Notes: generated by a model from the letters alone, not told the origin. DNA of 64,000 nt from Ensifer sp. MPMI2T (GCF_004827385.1 NZ_SRXN01000004.1:223574-287573), one strand, 5' to 3'. Counted from the first letter of the stretch, positions 24,764 to 35,730 are shown. Translations and numbers: made by a program.

Positions 24764-26219
24764 TCATCCGCCCGTCGTGTTCGCTGCCAAGATCGACAAT
24801 GCCATGCGGCTGGTCGCCCTCGACACGTTTGCCGAACGGCTGGGCCTGAAGCGGGGTCAGGGGGCGGCGGACGCCCGCGCCATGTGCCCGTCGCTCGACG
24901 TGATCATCGACGATCCGGCGGCGGATCGGGCCTTCCTGGAAGGACTTGCCGACTGGTGCGATCGCTATACGCCGCTGGTCGCGCTCGACGGAAAGGATGG
25001 CCTCTTCCTCGACATCACCGGCTGCGCCCATCTTTTCGGTGGCGAGAAAGCGCTGGTCGACGACGTGCTTTCGCGCCTCTTCCTGCTCGGCATCGAGGCG
25101 CGGGCGGTGATCTCCTCCTCTGCGGGCCTCTCATGGGCGGTTGCCCGCTACGGCAGCGCCGCCGTCATCGCGCCCGAGGATGCCGAACGGGTTCTCGCAC
25201 CCTTGCCGGTCGCCGCGTTGCGCCTGCCGGTGGAAACCGTCGCCCTGCTCGAGCGGGTCGGGCTGAAAGAGATCGGTGATCTTCTTCAGGCGCCGCGCGC
25301 GCCTCTCGCCCGCCGCTTCGGTTCCTTGCTTCTCCTGCGGCTCGATCAGGCGAGAGGCCACGCGGACGAGCCTCTCTCGCCCCGTCTTCCCGTTCCGAGC
25401 TTTTCCGCCGAACGCCGCCTTGCCGAACCGCTCCAGGACGAAGAGCACATTCTTGAACTGGCGCGGCACCTTTCCGGCGATGTTCGCCTTTCGCTGGAGC
25501 GGCATGGCGAAGGCGGGCGTCTGTTCGAGCTTCTCCTCATTCGCGTCGATGGCCGGGTGTTCCGCATTCAGGCGCATGCGGCCGTCCCCTTGAATGACGC
25601 CGACCGGATCGCGGCTCTCTTTCGCGAGCGGTTGCAGGCGGTTCACAACGACCTCGATGCCGGATACGGTTTCGAGATCATCCGGCTGTCCGTCCTTAGA
25701 AGCGAAAGGCTCGATCCCGCCCAAGAGGATTTTTCCGGCGTTCCTGATGAAAGCCAGCCACTCGCCGCCTTCGCCGACAAGTTATGTGCCCGCTTCGGGC
25801 CAGATTGCCTGACCTTTGCGACCCTTGCCGAAAGCCATCTGCCAGAACGCGCCGGCGGATTTGCGCCCTTGACGGATGTCGCGACGGTCATCGGATCTCG
25901 TCCTGTCGATGAAAAAGCCTGTCCCGAAAACCGCCCGCTCCGGATTTTCACGCATCCTGAACTTGTCGAAGCGACGGCCGAAGTGCCCGATGGCGCGCCG
26001 CGCAGCTTCAACTGGCGCAAGACCCAGTATCGCATCGCCCGCGCCGAAGGGCCGGAGCGCATCGCCGCCGAATGGTGGATCGATGGGGAGGGGCATCCAA
26101 CCCGCGACTACTTCCGGGTCGAGGATCAGGAAGGCCGCCGTTTCTGGCTGTTCCGTGAGGGTCTTTACGGACGGGAGACATCCTCGCCCCGCTGGTTCAT
26201 GCATGGAGTTTTCGCATGA
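24612..26219 (+). CDS. imuB: Y-family polymerase-like protein ImuB
   Basis: A 535-residue DinB-like protein. [17 protein letters not shown] at the N-terminus replaces the catalytic DxD, so it is not expected to polymerise; it is the hub that binds the beta clamp, ImuA and DnaE2. [15 protein letters not shown] and a helix-hairpin segment ([16 protein letters not shown]) are family features. Start MTAAS at 24612 follows family length; ATG 24606 is two codons upstream. It overlaps dnaE2 by ATGA. Confidence 0.92.
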   Translation: MTAASTPSTSPSLLRQTGNQRILSIHFPHLSADRMARIRWGTSWLTQGRPDHPPVVFAAKIDNAMRLVALDTFAERLGLKRGQGAADARAMCPSLDVIIDDPAADRAFLEGLADWCDRYTPLVALDGKDGLFLDITGCAHLFGGEKALVDDVLSRLFLLGIEARAVISSSAGLSWAVARYGSAAVIAPEDAERVLAPLPVAALRLPVETVALLERVGLKEIGDLLQAPRAPLARRFGSLLLLRLDQARGHADEPLSPRLPVPSFSAERRLAEPLQDEEHILELARHLSGDVRLSLERHGEGGRLFELLLIRVDGRVFRIQAHAAVPLNDADRIAALFRERLQAVHNDLDAGYGFEIIRLSVLRSERLDPAQEDFSGVPDESQPLAAFADKLCARFGPDCLTFATLAESHLPERAGGFAPLTDVATVIGSRPVDEKACPENRPLRIFTHPELVEATAEVPDGAPRSFNWRKTQYRIARAEGPERIAAEWWIDGEGHPTRDYFRVEDQEGRRFWLFREGLYGRETSSPRWFMHGVFA

Positions 26220-29200
26220 GCGCGGATACTGTCTTTTACGAACTTGGTGCGCGCACGAACTTCTCCTTTCTGGAAGGGGCAGCACCCGCCGAGGAAATGA
26301 TCGTCTTTGCCAAGAAGGTCGGGCTTGCCGGCCTCGGCATCGCCGATCGCAACAGCGTCGCGGGCGTCGTCCGGGCCCATGCCAAGGCAAAAGTGGAGGG
26401 CTATCCTTTCCAGCCGGGCGCCCGCCTGGTTTTTGCCGACGGCACGCCGGATATCCTCGCCTATCCAAGAAACAGGAAGGGGTGGGGGCATCTGTGTCGC
26501 CTGCTCAGCGCCGGAAACCTGCGCTCGAAGAAAGGGGAATGCACGCTTTATCTCGCGGATCTTTTCGAGTGGCAGGAGGATCTTCTCCTTATCGTCATGC
26601 AGGGTGAAGGGCGACCAGACGCCGGCTTTCTTGGAAATATCTTGGAGAAGCTGCAGCAACAGGCGGGCAACAGGCTCTATCTCGGAATGACGCCGCGCTA
26701 CGACGGGTTCGACCGGCATGATTTCGCCGTTCTTGCCGCTCTCGCCCGGAAGGCCGGCGTGCGGCTTCTCGCCACCAATGACGCGCTCTACCACGATCCG
26801 CAATACAGGCCGCTTGCGGATGTCGTCACCGCCATTCGGGAACATGTGACGGTCGCGAGCGCCGGTTTCCTTCTCCAGAAGAATGCCGAGAGGCACCTGA
26901 AGGGCCCGAAGGAAATGGCGCGGCTTTTCAGCGATTACCCCGAGGCGATCGTCAATGCGCGCAAGTTCTTCACGCGGCTCGCCTTCAATCTCGACGAACT
27001 CAGCCACCAATATCCGGACGAAAACGCCGAAGGCGAGACGCCAGCCGAAACCTTGAAGCGGCTTGTCGCCGAAGGCGCGGCCGAACGCTATCCCGCCGGC
27101 GTGCCGGAAAAGGTGAAGCGGCAGATCGAATACGAGCTGGAACTCATCAACGACAAGAAATACGAGCCCTATTTCCTGACCGTCCATAAGCTGGTGAAGT
27201 TTGCCCGCAATGAGAAAATTCTTTGCCAGGGGCGGGGGTCTGCGGCCAATTCCTCGGTCTGCTTCTGCCTCGGCATCACCGATGTCGATCCGCAGAAGTT
27301 CACCCTGCTTTTCGACCGGTTCCTGTCCCGCGACCGTGACGAGCCGCCCGATATCGATGTCGATTTCGAACACGAGCGGCGCGAGGATGTCATCCAGCAC
27401 ATCTACAAGACTTATGGCAAGGAGCATGCCGGCCTGACCGCCGCGGTGATCAGCTATCGCTCGCGTTCCGCCGGGCGCGAGGTTGCCAAGGCCTTCGGCC
27501 TTTCGGAGGATGTCCAGTCGGCGCTTGTGAGCCCGATCTGGGGCTGGAGCTCCTCGGCCTTCACCGAGGAGCAGGCAAAGGCTGCGGGTCTCGATGCCTC
27601 GGACCCGCTGACGAGGCGCGTTCTTGGCTATGCCAGCCTACTCCTGAACTTTCCGCGGCACCTGTCGCAGCATGTCGGCGGCTTCGTGATCACCCGCGAC
27701 CGGCTCGACGAGGTGGTGCCGATCATGAACACGGCCATGCCCGACCGTTACATGATCGAATGGGACAAGGACGACCTCGACCATCTGAAGATTCTGAAGG
27801 TCGACGTGCTGGCGCTCGGCATGCTGACCTGCCTCGCCAAGGCCTTCAAGCTTCTGGAAGCGCATTACGGCGAGCCAAAAAAGCTGGCTGAAATCTATCA
27901 GGATCAGAAGACGGTCGTTTATGACATGATCTGTCGCGCCGATACGATCGGGGTCTTCCAGATCGAAAGCCGGGCGCAGATGAGCATGCTGCCGCGTCTC
28001 CAGCCGCGTGAAATGTATGATCTGGTGATCGAGGTCGCGATCGTCCGGCCTGGGCCGATCCAGGGCAACATGGTGCACCCCTATCTGAAGCGGCGCGAGG
28101 CGCAACGGTTAAGGCAGGAACCGGTCGAATATCCGAGTCCGGAACTGAAGGCGGTCTTGGAAAGGACGCTCGGCGTGCCGCTGTTCCAGGAGCAGGCGAT
28201 GCAGATCGCGATCACCGCCGCCGGTTTCTCGCCCAGCGAAGCCGATCAGCTCCGCCGCGCCATGGCGACCTTCAAGCGGACCGGCACGATCCATACCTTC
28301 GAGCGAAAGATGATCGAGGGCATGGTCAAGAACGGTTACGATAGGGAGTTTGCCGAGCGCTGCTTCAATCAGATCAAGGGGTTCGGCGAATACGGCTTTC
28401 CCGAGAGCCATGCGGCCTCCTTTGCATCCCTCGTCTATGCCTCGTCCTGGTTCAAGGCCTATTACCCGGACGTCTTCTGTGCTGCGATCCTGAACTCGCA
28501 GCCGATGGGCTTCTATGCGCCGGCGCAGCTCGTGCGCGATGCCCGCGAACATGGGGTCAAGGTGCTGCCGGTCGACATCAATTTTTCGAGCTGGGACGCT
28601 CTGCTTGAGGGCGAAGGCATGTTCAAAAAGGCCGCGATCAGTCCTCGCCATGCCGAAATGGCAGGCGTGATCCTGACTGAGAAGGCCGTCCGGCTGGGCT
28701 TCCGGCTGGTCAAGGGACTGAGACAAGAGGACATGGATAAGCTCGTTGCGCGTCGGGGCAGGGGATACCGCTCCATCCATGATCTCTGGATGCGTTCCGG
28801 GCTTACCCGGTCCGTTCTGGAGCGCCTTGCGGATGCCGATGCCTTCCGTTCCATCGGCCTCGATCGGCGCGCGGCCCTCTGGGCGGTGAAGGCGCTGGAC
28901 GAGGCGTCGGCGGTCGAGCGCCTGCCGCTCTTCGATGGCGCGGGCTCCGCGGATCTGCAGGCCGAGCCGGCGGTCACGCTGCCCGACATGCCCCCCGGAG
29001 AACATGTTATCAACGACTACCGCTACCTGACGCTTTCGCTGAAGGCCCACCCTGTTTCCTTCATGCGGGAGGATTTCTCGCGAATGGGCATCGTTGCCAA
29101 TCGCGATCTGGCGCAAACCGCCGCAGGAAGAAGGGTCACGGTCGCCGGGCTTGTGCTCGTTCGCCAGCGCCCGGGTTCGGCCAAGGGCGTCATCTTCATG

Positions 29201-29569
29201 ACGATCGAGGACGAGACCGGCGTCGCCAACATCATTGTATGGGAAAAAATGTTCAAGAAATACCGGGCAGAGGTCATGGGATCACGGCTCGTGAAGGTCC
29301 GTGGCCGCTTACAGAGCGAAAGCGATGTCATCCATGTGGTTGCCGAGCATGTCGAGGACATAACACCCATGCTTGGCCTCCTGCGCAAGGAAGCACGGCA
29401 TTTCGCAGCCAACGACCGTATAGACGAGGCCTCGCGGCCGACGGCCGACGCCCGCGAAAGGAAAGCGCTCAAGCAATTGCGGTTGGCCCAGTCTGCCCGC
29501 GCAGGCGAGCACCGGGATACGGCAACGGAGGCGGCCGACGTCATGCCGAAAGGGCGCAACTTCCACTGA
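26216..29569 (+). CDS. dnaE2: Error-prone DNA polymerase DnaE2 (ImuC)
   Basis: A 1117-residue C-family polymerase. N-terminal PHP domain ([17 protein letters not shown]), the palm with [17 protein letters not shown] holding catalytic Asp residues and [12 protein letters not shown], fingers, a helix-hairpin region and a C-terminal OB fold ([18 protein letters not shown]). It is the catalytic subunit of the ImuABC mutasome. ATG overlaps the imuB stop (ATGA), so translation is coupled. The neighbouring LexA box predicts SOS control of all three genes. Confidence 0.96.
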   Translation: MSADTVFYELGARTNFSFLEGAAPAEEMIVFAKKVGLAGLGIADRNSVAGVVRAHAKAKVEGYPFQPGARLVFADGTPDILAYPRNRKGWGHLCRLLSAGNLRSKKGECTLYLADLFEWQEDLLLIVMQGEGRPDAGFLGNILEKLQQQAGNRLYLGMTPRYDGFDRHDFAVLAALARKAGVRLLATNDALYHDPQYRPLADVVTAIREHVTVASAGFLLQKNAERHLKGPKEMARLFSDYPEAIVNARKFFTRLAFNLDELSHQYPDENAEGETPAETLKRLVAEGAAERYPAGVPEKVKRQIEYELELINDKKYEPYFLTVHKLVKFARNEKILCQGRGSAANSSVCFCLGITDVDPQKFTLLFDRFLSRDRDEPPDIDVDFEHERREDVIQHIYKTYGKEHAGLTAAVISYRSRSAGREVAKAFGLSEDVQSALVSPIWGWSSSAFTEEQAKAAGLDASDPLTRRVLGYASLLLNFPRHLSQHVGGFVITRDRLDEVVPIMNTAMPDRYMIEWDKDDLDHLKILKVDVLALGMLTCLAKAFKLLEAHYGEPKKLAEIYQDQKTVVYDMICRADTIGVFQIESRAQMSMLPRLQPREMYDLVIEVAIVRPGPIQGNMVHPYLKRREAQRLRQEPVEYPSPELKAVLERTLGVPLFQEQAMQIAITAAGFSPSEADQLRRAMATFKRTGTIHTFERKMIEGMVKNGYDREFAERCFNQIKGFGEYGFPESHAASFASLVYASSWFKAYYPDVFCAAILNSQPMGFYAPAQLVRDAREHGVKVLPVDINFSSWDALLEGEGMFKKAAISPRHAEMAGVILTEKAVRLGFRLVKGLRQEDMDKLVARRGRGYRSIHDLWMRSGLTRSVLERLADADAFRSIGLDRRAALWAVKALDEASAVERLPLFDGAGSADLQAEPAVTLPDMPPGEHVINDYRYLTLSLKAHPVSFMREDFSRMGIVANRDLAQTAAGRRVTVAGLVLVRQRPGSAKGVIFMTIEDETGVANIIVWEKMFKKYRAEVMGSRLVKVRGRLQSESDVIHVVAEHVEDITPMLGLLRKEARHFAANDRIDEASRPTADARERKALKQLRLAQSARAGEHRDTATEAADVMPKGRNFH

Positions 29570-29727
29570 GCTATCGGTGTCTCGTTCGTCCTGGACGAGG
29601 TTTGCGGCGCTTGGATCGTGCCTGTGTAAAAATGTCGCAGGCCGTTCGGCCAAAATTGCAAGTTCTGGAAGAAAAATCATCTCCTTAGAATCGGCTAATG
29701 TAATGAAAATGCGATGATTTTCGTCAA

Positions 29728-29745
29728 GTTTAGAACCGGTCTAAC
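29728..29745 (+). promoter_or_regulatory. Possible iron-responsive (Irr/ICE-like) operator
   Basis: GTTTAGAACCGGTCTAAC contains TTAGA-N5-TCTAA and resembles the rhizobial Irr site TTTAGAA-N3-TTCTAAA only on the left arm. It lies about 100 bp upstream of the bfd-bfr pair, an iron-storage unit that Irr would be expected to control. Tentative. Confidence 0.35.
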
Positions 29746-29846
29746 ATACCCTTCAACTTTACGGGGAGGAGTTTTTTGTTGACGGCAAATATCCTCTTTT
29801 GCTTTATGCGGGAAATCAGGGCGTTGCGTTTGATAGGCAAGACGAG

Positions 29847-30158
29847 ATGCTGGTTTGCAGCTGCAATTTCATCACTGAAAAAGAGATCGAAGATACGATC
29901 ATCAGCCTCCTCGACGAAGACTGCTGGCAGTTGATCGTGCCGGCGAAAGTCTATCACGCGATGGAAAAACGCGGCCGTTGCTGCGGCTGCTTTCCGAACG
30001 TCGTCGACATCATCATCCGCACCACTGAAGAATATCACGCCCGTCGCGACTCGACGGAAGCCGAGATATTTGATTTCATGATCCGCCTAAAACAATTCCA
30101 TGAGGAAAACCGGAGGGCGGATTTTGAAAGGCGACAAAAAGGTCATCGAGCAGCTTAA
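29847..30158 (+). CDS. bfd: Bacterioferritin-associated ferredoxin
   Basis: A 103-residue (2Fe-2S)-binding protein. Cluster ligands: [14 protein letters not shown] (CxC) and [15 protein letters not shown] (CxxC). Bfd donates electrons to bacterioferritin to release stored iron. The C-terminal 35 or so residues ([14 protein letters not shown] and following) are a charged tail beyond the Bfd domain. The 3' end overlaps bfr by about 35 bp, so the two are co-translated. Confidence 0.88.
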   Translation: MLVCSCNFITEKEIEDTIISLLDEDCWQLIVPAKVYHAMEKRGRCCGCFPNVVDIIIRTTEEYHARRDSTEAEIFDFMIRLKQFHEENRRADFERRQKGHRAA

Positions 30159-30609
30159 CGAAGCGCTCTTTCTCGAACTCGGTGCCGTCAACCAATACTG
30201 GCTGCATTACCGCCTCCTCGAAGACTGGGGTTACACGCTGCTGGCAAAAAAAGAGCGTGAGGAATCCATCGAGGAAATGCACCATGCCGACAAGCTCATC
30301 GAGCGCATTATCTTCCTCGAAGGCCATCCGAACCTGCAGACGGTCGCGCCGCTGCGGATCGGGCAGAACGTCAAGGAAGTGCTGAAGGCCGACCTCGCCG
30401 GCGAGTACGATGCGCGCAAGGCCTACAAGAATTCCCGCGACGTCTGTCACGCAGCCGGCGACTATGTCTCGATGAAGCTTTTCGAGGAGCTGCTTGCAGA
30501 TGAGGAAGGCCATATCAACTTCCTCGAGTCGCAGCTTCAGCTGCTCGAGACGATCGGCGAGCAGAAGTACGGGCAGCTTAACGCCGCCCCCGCCAATGAA
30601 GCCGAATAA
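30124..30609 (+). CDS. bfr: Bacterioferritin
   Basis: A 161-residue ferritin-like heme protein. With the start at TTG 30124 ([15 protein letters not shown]) all family positions fall in register: ferroxidase Glu18, Glu51, His54, Glu94, Glu127, His130 and heme ligand Met52. GGAGGG at 30112-30117 sits 6 nt before the TTG; an upstream ATG at 30100 has no site and adds residues foreign to the family. It stores iron as ferric mineral in a 24-mer. Confidence 0.96.
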   Translation: MKGDKKVIEQLNEALFLELGAVNQYWLHYRLLEDWGYTLLAKKEREESIEEMHHADKLIERIIFLEGHPNLQTVAPLRIGQNVKEVLKADLAGEYDARKAYKNSRDVCHAAGDYVSMKLFEELLADEEGHINFLESQLQLLETIGEQKYGQLNAAPANEAE

Positions 30610-30645
30610 ACGTTGATCTTTCTCTGACCCGAGCGTCGCCGCCTA

Positions 30646-30745
30646 CTGCATGTTTCCTTAAATCGTACTCGATTTAAGGAAACATGCAGCAATTCAAAGT
30701 GCTGCAGCGTCCTTTGCGCGTCTGATAAGACGCGCGGCGCTGTAG
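30646..30745 (+). repeat. RIME1-like repeat, complete
   Basis: CTGCATGTTTCCTTAAATCG ... GGAAACATGCAG, then CGTCTGATAAGACG and GGCGCTGTAG. It lies between convergent bfr and rppH. Confidence 0.87.
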
Positions 30746-30780
30746 AAAGGCGCGGCGCTCTTTCTTTACCAGTCGAACTA

Positions 30781-30838
30781 GCCCTCACCTTGGCCCGCCG
30801 CTGCAGGCGGGGAGAAAGTTCCGGCAGGCGGATGAGAA
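30781..30838. repeat. GC-rich dyad repeat (CCCCTCATCC family), degenerate
   Basis: GCCCTCACCTTGGCCCGCC ... GGCGGGGAGAAAG ... GGCGGATGAGAAAC, a worn copy next to the RIME1-like element downstream of bfr and rppH. Confidence 0.6.
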
Positions 30839-30863
30839 ACGCAGGCGGAAACCGCCCATTTCG

Positions 30864-31391
30864 TCAACGTACCAGATGGGAGAAGGCCGCAACGACCTCT
30901 TCATAGACCTTGCGTTTGAACGGCACGATCAGATGCGGCAATTCGTGCATCGGCTTCCACTCCCACGCGTCGAATTCCGGATCGTGGCCGCCGGGCGGTG
31001 GATTGATGGCGATTTCGCTTTCCTCGCCTTCGAAGCGGAAGGCATACCAGCGCTGCATCTGTCCGCGGTACTTCCCCTTGAGACCGATCCCGATCAATTG
31101 CGGCGGCAGATCGTAGTTGATCCAGTTTGGAGCCTCGGCAAGCAGTGAAACCGAGCGTATGCCGGTCTCCTCGTAGAGTTCGCGGTAAGCGGCCTCGAGC
31201 GGATCCTCGCCCTTGTCGATCCCTCCCTGCGGCATCTGCCAGAGTTGCGGCGAGCCGTCATATTCCGAATTGCCGACGGCGACCCGATGCCCGGCCCAGA
31301 CCAGGCCTTCGCGGTTCAGGACCATGACGCCGACGCAGGGCCGGTAGGGCAGGTCTTCCGCCTTCACGACCTTGCTTTTGTCCTTGCTCAT
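30864..31391 (-). CDS. rppH: RNA pyrophosphohydrolase (Nudix)
   Basis: A 175-residue Nudix hydrolase with a complete Nudix box GGIDKGEDP, then [31 protein letters not shown] and a tail [12 protein letters not shown] are typical of RppH/InvA. It removes pyrophosphate from mRNA 5' ends and triggers decay. It is the last gene of the long minus-strand block. Confidence 0.93.
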   Translation of the reverse strand: MSKDKSKVVKAEDLPYRPCVGVMVLNREGLVWAGHRVAVGNSEYDGSPQLWQMPQGGIDKGEDPLEAAYRELYEETGIRSVSLLAEAPNWINYDLPPQLIGIGLKGKYRGQMQRWYAFRFEGEESEIAINPPPGGHDPEFDAWEWKPMHELPHLIVPFKRKVYEEVVAAFSHLVR

Positions 31392-31413
31392 ACTGACTTC
31401 CTTCTCTCACCCC

Positions 31414-31459
31414 CTGCAGCGTAGCGCTTCTTATCAGACGCGTGAGGGAGACGCTGTAG
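31414..31459 (-). repeat. RIME1-like repeat, right half only, reverse orientation
   Basis: On the minus strand it reads CTACAGCGTC ... CGCGTCTGATAAGAAGCGC ... CTGCAG. It lies between rppH and the deacetylase-like gene. Confidence 0.7.
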
Positions 31460-31515
31460 CACGATGCAATGCCATGGAGATACAGCGGGAGCGCCTTCTC
31501 TTTCGCCCGCTTATC

Positions 31516-32730
31516 TCATTTTTGTTGCGGATCGTTGACGAGCGCCGAAACGCCGACGAATTCGATACCGCGCCCGCCGGCCTCCTGCATCCATTCGGAG
31601 ATTGCCGCCACGCTTTCCTCGAAGGCGGAGGCGACGCCGATCGCCGTGCCGTTGCGCCTCGCGACGCGCTCAAGCTCGTCGAGCTTGCGCAGGATTGCGC
31701 CGCGGCTGAGCTCACTGTCGACAATGACATCGGCAAAACCATGAGGCACGTCGAAGGCGCTGGCGACCGTGCCCGAGAGCGATTGTGCCGACGTGCCGTC
31801 GTCGAGGAAGAGCAGTCCGCGCTTGCCGAGATCGCGCATCACCGGCTCGAGCGCATCGGCGTTGGAGAGGAAGCGTCCGCCGAGATAGTTCATGATGCCG
31901 GTGTAGTTGGTGATCTGGCCCATGCTCCGGTGGAGTTCGGCCAGATTCTTCGTGGCGCTCAACGAAACGCGGAGCGCGTGTGGGCCGGGATCATTGTCCG
32001 GGTAGTCGAACGGCTCCATCGGAATCTGCAGCAGGATTTCATGGCCGTCTCGTCGCGCGTCCTGCATCCAGCGCTGCAGGCTGTTGCCGGCGGCGGCGAA
32101 GGCAAGCGTCACCTCCGGCGCAAGGTCGCGAATCGCCCGCTGCGTGCCGGTCTGGCTGAGGCCAAGGCCGCCGACGACGAGCGCAACGCGGGTGCCGCGC
32201 GCGCCGGACCACGGGCGCGCGTACTGGTCCATCGGCCGAAGCCCATCCGGACCGGTAATCGGTAGCCGGCCCTGCGGGCTGTCCTCCAGAAGGTCCTCGT
32301 TCGGCAGCGCCGCCATCCGCGGATCCTGGCCGCGAACCGGTCCGACTTTGATGAATGCCGGGCCGCCGCCTTCGCGCGACCGCGGCGTGTACTTCGTCAC
32401 CGTCGCCCCATCATTGGTCAGCATTTCTTCGACATGGGCGCCGGAAAGCGCACCGTCCGCGCGAAGAGGATTTTTCCGCCGTCCTGCGGCCTCACTCTTT
32501 CCGGACGTTGCGGAAGCATCTCCGGATGCTGCTCCCTTCGAGGCAAGTTCCGGCGCTTCGGTCGCATGGATAAGCCCGTCGGGAGACAAAGCGCTCCAGG
32601 CGGAAAGGCCGATGACGGTGGCTGCACAGAGGCTTACGAGCGCATAGCCGAGGAAGCTGCGGAGGTCGCGCCGACGCGCAGGCCTCACCTTCCGGTTCTG
32701 GCCAAGTGGGGCATTGAGATCGGTTCCCAA
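31516..32730 (-). CDS. Divergent polysaccharide deacetylase family protein
   Basis: A protein of about 404 residues with an N-terminal membrane anchor (FLGYALVSLCAATVIGL) and a C-terminal NodB-like barrel of the YibQ/DUF610 type (TRVALVVGGLGLSQTGT, ILLQIPMEPFDYPDNDPG, GLLFLDDGTS). Metal ligands of true deacetylases are only partly kept. Probably envelope-associated. The start is taken as TTG 32730 (GTDLNAPLGQNRK, with AGG 6 nt before); a GTG at 32781 is in frame but has no ribosome site. It follows ctpA. Confidence 0.82.
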   Translation of the reverse strand: MGTDLNAPLGQNRKVRPARRRDLRSFLGYALVSLCAATVIGLSAWSALSPDGLIHATEAPELASKGAASGDASATSGKSEAAGRRKNPLRADGALSGAHVEEMLTNDGATVTKYTPRSREGGGPAFIKVGPVRGQDPRMAALPNEDLLEDSPQGRLPITGPDGLRPMDQYARPWSGARGTRVALVVGGLGLSQTGTQRAIRDLAPEVTLAFAAAGNSLQRWMQDARRDGHEILLQIPMEPFDYPDNDPGPHALRVSLSATKNLAELHRSMGQITNYTGIMNYLGGRFLSNADALEPVMRDLGKRGLLFLDDGTSAQSLSGTVASAFDVPHGFADVIVDSELSRGAILRKLDELERVARRNGTAIGVASAFEESVAAISEWMQEAGGRGIEFVGVSALVNDPQQK

Positions 32731-32885
32731 ACGGAGCCTCGGTCGACCTGAAGGAAGTTGCCGGTGAAGAATGCCGCTCACGAAGAATCATCAGATTCCC
32801 GCTGGCTGTAACTGTTGCATAATATAAAGGCGCCGGGTTGAACAGCCCGGCGCCCATGTTGACGAACTTCTCGATCTTGCTTGGC

Positions 32886-34208
32886 TTACTTCTTGAGCTC
32901 GGCCTGTTCCGGATTGGCCGGGAAGGTCGGATCCGTCTTCTTGCCGCGCAGGAGATCGAGCGCATAGTTGAGCTGGATGTCATCCTTGGCTTCCGGCGGC
33001 ACATAAGCCACGGAGCCGGAGCCCTCTTCGGTCTCATTCTGGCCGGTGATATGGCCGCGCAGGTCGGATTCGCCCTGTGCTTCCACCTTGCCCAGAAGCT
33101 CCGGCGGCAGCGGTTGCTCGACCTTGATGTCCGGCGAGATGCCGGTGCCCTGGATCGATTTGCCGGAGGGCGTGTAGTAGAGCGCCGTCGTCAGACGCAG
33201 TGCGCCGGCATCACCCAGCGGAATGATCGTCTGGACCGAGCCCTTGCCGAAGGACCGCGTGCCGAGAACCGTGGCGCGCTTCAAATCCTGGAGCGCACCG
33301 GCAACGATTTCAGACGCCGATGCCGAGCCGCCGTTGACGAGCACGATGACCGGCTTGCCGTCGGCGAGATCACCCGGCGTCGCATTGAAGCGACGTGTCT
33401 CGTCCGGATTGCGGCCGCGGGTCGAAACGACCTCCCCGCGCTCGAGGAAGGCGTCCGAAACATTGATCGCCTGGTCGAGCAGGCCGCCTGGATTGAGGCG
33501 CAGGTCGAGCACGTAGCCCTTCAGCTTGTCTGCCGGGACTTCCGCCTTGATCTTCTCGATGCCCTTCTTCAGGTCATCGAAGGTCTTCTCGGTGAAGGAG
33601 ATGACGCGCAGATAGCCGACGTCACCTTCGGTGCGGTATTTCACGGCGCGGACAGCGATCACGTCGCGCACGATCGTCAGCTCGATCGGCTTTTCGGCGC
33701 CCTTGCGCAGAATGGTGAGCTTGATCGGCGTGCCGACGGCGCCGCGCATCTTGTCGACAGCTTCCTCGAGCTTCAGGCCGCGAACGTCCTGGCCGTCGAT
33801 CTTCGAGATGAAGTCGCCGGCAAGCACGCCAGCGCGCGCAGCAGGCGTATCGTCGATCGGGCTCGTCACCTTGACGAGATCGTCTTCCATGGTCACTTCG
33901 ATACCGAGACCGCCGAACTCGCCGCGCGTCTGGGTGCGCATATCCTCGGCGTCCGTCGAGTTCATGTAGCTCGAATGCGGGTCGAGCGAGGAGAGCATGC
34001 CGTTGATCGCATTCTCGATCAGTTTGTCATCCTGCGGGGGCGTCACATACTGCGCCCGCACGCGCTCGAAAACGTCGCCGAAAATCGCCAGTTCGCGGTA
34101 GGTCGACGAATTGGCTGCCACGGCCGGAATGGTCGCCGAATAGACGACGCCCATCGCCGTCGCACCCATCAGCGCCCCGACCAGAACAAGTGAAGCTCTA
34201 CGTATCAT
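32886..34208 (-). CDS. ctpA: Carboxy-terminal processing protease (S41)
   Basis: A 440-residue periplasmic protease. N-terminal signal/anchor (LVLVGALMGATAMGVVYSA), PDZ domain about 95-175 (GGLGIEVTMEDDLVKVTSPI), and the S41 catalytic core with Ser in NGGSASASEIVAGAL and Lys in FGKGSVQTIIPL. It trims C-termini of envelope proteins and peptidoglycan hydrolases. Start 34208 overlaps the end of the upstream EnvC-like gene (34198) by 11 bp, so the two are coupled; the pairing is conserved in Rhizobiales. Confidence 0.95.
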   Translation of the reverse strand: MIRRASLVLVGALMGATAMGVVYSATIPAVAANSSTYRELAIFGDVFERVRAQYVTPPQDDKLIENAINGMLSSLDPHSSYMNSTDAEDMRTQTRGEFGGLGIEVTMEDDLVKVTSPIDDTPAARAGVLAGDFISKIDGQDVRGLKLEEAVDKMRGAVGTPIKLTILRKGAEKPIELTIVRDVIAVRAVKYRTEGDVGYLRVISFTEKTFDDLKKGIEKIKAEVPADKLKGYVLDLRLNPGGLLDQAINVSDAFLERGEVVSTRGRNPDETRRFNATPGDLADGKPVIVLVNGGSASASEIVAGALQDLKRATVLGTRSFGKGSVQTIIPLGDAGALRLTTALYYTPSGKSIQGTGISPDIKVEQPLPPELLGKVEAQGESDLRGHITGQNETEEGSGSVAYVPPEAKDDIQLNYALDLLRGKKTDPTFPANPEQAELKK

Positions 34209-35622
34209 TTCGCGCCTTTCCAACCTCTGCTGCGGACCACCACGGCCGGGAATCGACCGGTTTTCCGTCTTTTCGGAATTCAATGTAAAGCGTTGGCCTG
34301 TCTGTTTCCAGCGCCAAGGCCGCCGCACTCGCGACTCTTTTTGCACCCATCGTCGCCAATGGCTCCCCAGCCACGACGAACTGTCCCGGCCGGACACTCA
34401 CATTTTCCATGCCCGACAGAACGATATGGTATCCATCGCCGGGATTGAGAATGATCATCTGCCCATAGCTGCGGAAACTTCCGGCGTAGACGATCCAACC
34501 GTCTGCCGGCGTGGTCACCAATGCGCCCGCATTGGTTTCCAGCATGATGCCCTGCAGCGAATGCCCGGCGCCGTCTGCATCGCCAAACTGCCGCAGGAGT
34601 GACCCCGCGACGGGAAAGGAAAGCCTCTCCCGCAACTCCGAAAACACATATGCGGGCGCAATGCGGTTTTTGTCGGGCACCGCATTGCGGGCAATCTCTC
34701 GGGCCTCTTCGCGCTCGGCCTCGCTCATCCGCTGGCGCTCCTCCTCTTGTGCGCGAGCGGCCGCGGCGGCATCCCGCACCGAGGAGATCTCGTTTTCGAG
34801 TGACGAAATCAATCCCTCGAGGTTGGTCGCCTGCGAGGCCAGTTCCTGGGCCTTGCGCTGCTCGACCGCAAGTTCGTTCGCATTCTGCTGCCGCAGCTTT
34901 TCCTTCTCGGTCACCAGCATCGACATGCGGCGCTCTTCCTCGAGATTGGCCGTCATCGCCGCCGTCAGTTCCTCTCGCTGCTTTCCGATGCCGCTGCGAA
35001 TGTCCGCGAGCGCCTTCAGATCGGCGACGAGACTGTCGGTCTGCTCGCGCATCTCGGGCACAACGGCACCAAGGAGGATTGCACTGCGGACGGAGGCTAG
35101 CGCGTCCTCCGGCGTGACGAGGATGGCCGGCGGCGGATTTCGCCCCATGCGCTGCAGGGCGGCAAGCACTTCGGCAAGTATGCCGCGCCGCGCACGGAGC
35201 GACCGCCGCACCACGTCCTCTTTCACGCGCAGGTCGTTGAGCTTCTTTTCGCCGCCGGCAATCTGCTGCTCGAGCCCACGTCGCTTGCTTGCCGACTCGA
35301 CGATCGCGGCGCGGAGCGCCTCGTTGCTCTTGTCGATCTCGGCGATCGTCTGCTCGAGCGCTTCGGCGCGCTCGCGCGACAGCGTAATGGTCTTGGAAAG
35401 CACGTCGAGCTCGCTGCGCGTGCTGTCGCGCCTAAGCGCCAGATCGGCTGCGGGGTCTGGCGGTTCCTGTTGGTTCGTCGGCGCACCGGCGGGAGCGCCG
35501 ACGGTTGCGTCCTGGGCAACAGCCGGCGCAATCACGCCGAAAAGAACAGCCAATGCCGCGGCACCGCGTCCGACCCGACGCACCGCCCAACTCAAATCGG
35601 CACTTTTCTCTCGGCGCGTCAT
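34198..35622 (-). CDS. EnvC-like murein hydrolase activator
   Basis: A 474-residue protein with a signal peptide ending AVAQ, long coiled coils (about 60-290, rich in Glu, Arg and Leu) and a C-terminal LytM/M23 domain. The M23 zinc ligands are not kept: the HxxxD region reads GHSLQGIMLETNAG and the HxH position reads YHIVLSGM. It should therefore activate an amidase rather than cut peptidoglycan itself, as EnvC does. It is coupled to ctpA. Confidence 0.88.
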   Translation of the reverse strand: MTRREKSADLSWAVRRVGRGAAALAVLFGVIAPAVAQDATVGAPAGAPTNQQEPPDPAADLALRRDSTRSELDVLSKTITLSRERAEALEQTIAEIDKSNEALRAAIVESASKRRGLEQQIAGGEKKLNDLRVKEDVVRRSLRARRGILAEVLAALQRMGRNPPPAILVTPEDALASVRSAILLGAVVPEMREQTDSLVADLKALADIRSGIGKQREELTAAMTANLEEERRMSMLVTEKEKLRQQNANELAVEQRKAQELASQATNLEGLISSLENEISSVRDAAAAARAQEEERQRMSEAEREEAREIARNAVPDKNRIAPAYVFSELRERLSFPVAGSLLRQFGDADGAGHSLQGIMLETNAGALVTTPADGWIVYAGSFRSYGQMIILNPGDGYHIVLSGMENVSVRPGQFVVAGEPLATMGAKRVASAAALALETDRPTLYIEFRKDGKPVDSRPWWSAAEVGKARNDT

Positions 35623-35730
35623 CCGGCCCGATGCTTCCCTGCAAGATAGGTGAGAAAACCCTAATCTGATTTGGCTAGGCCAACCAACACATAATCGTGT
35701 TATTGCGCCCCTGAATAAACAAGCGTCTCA

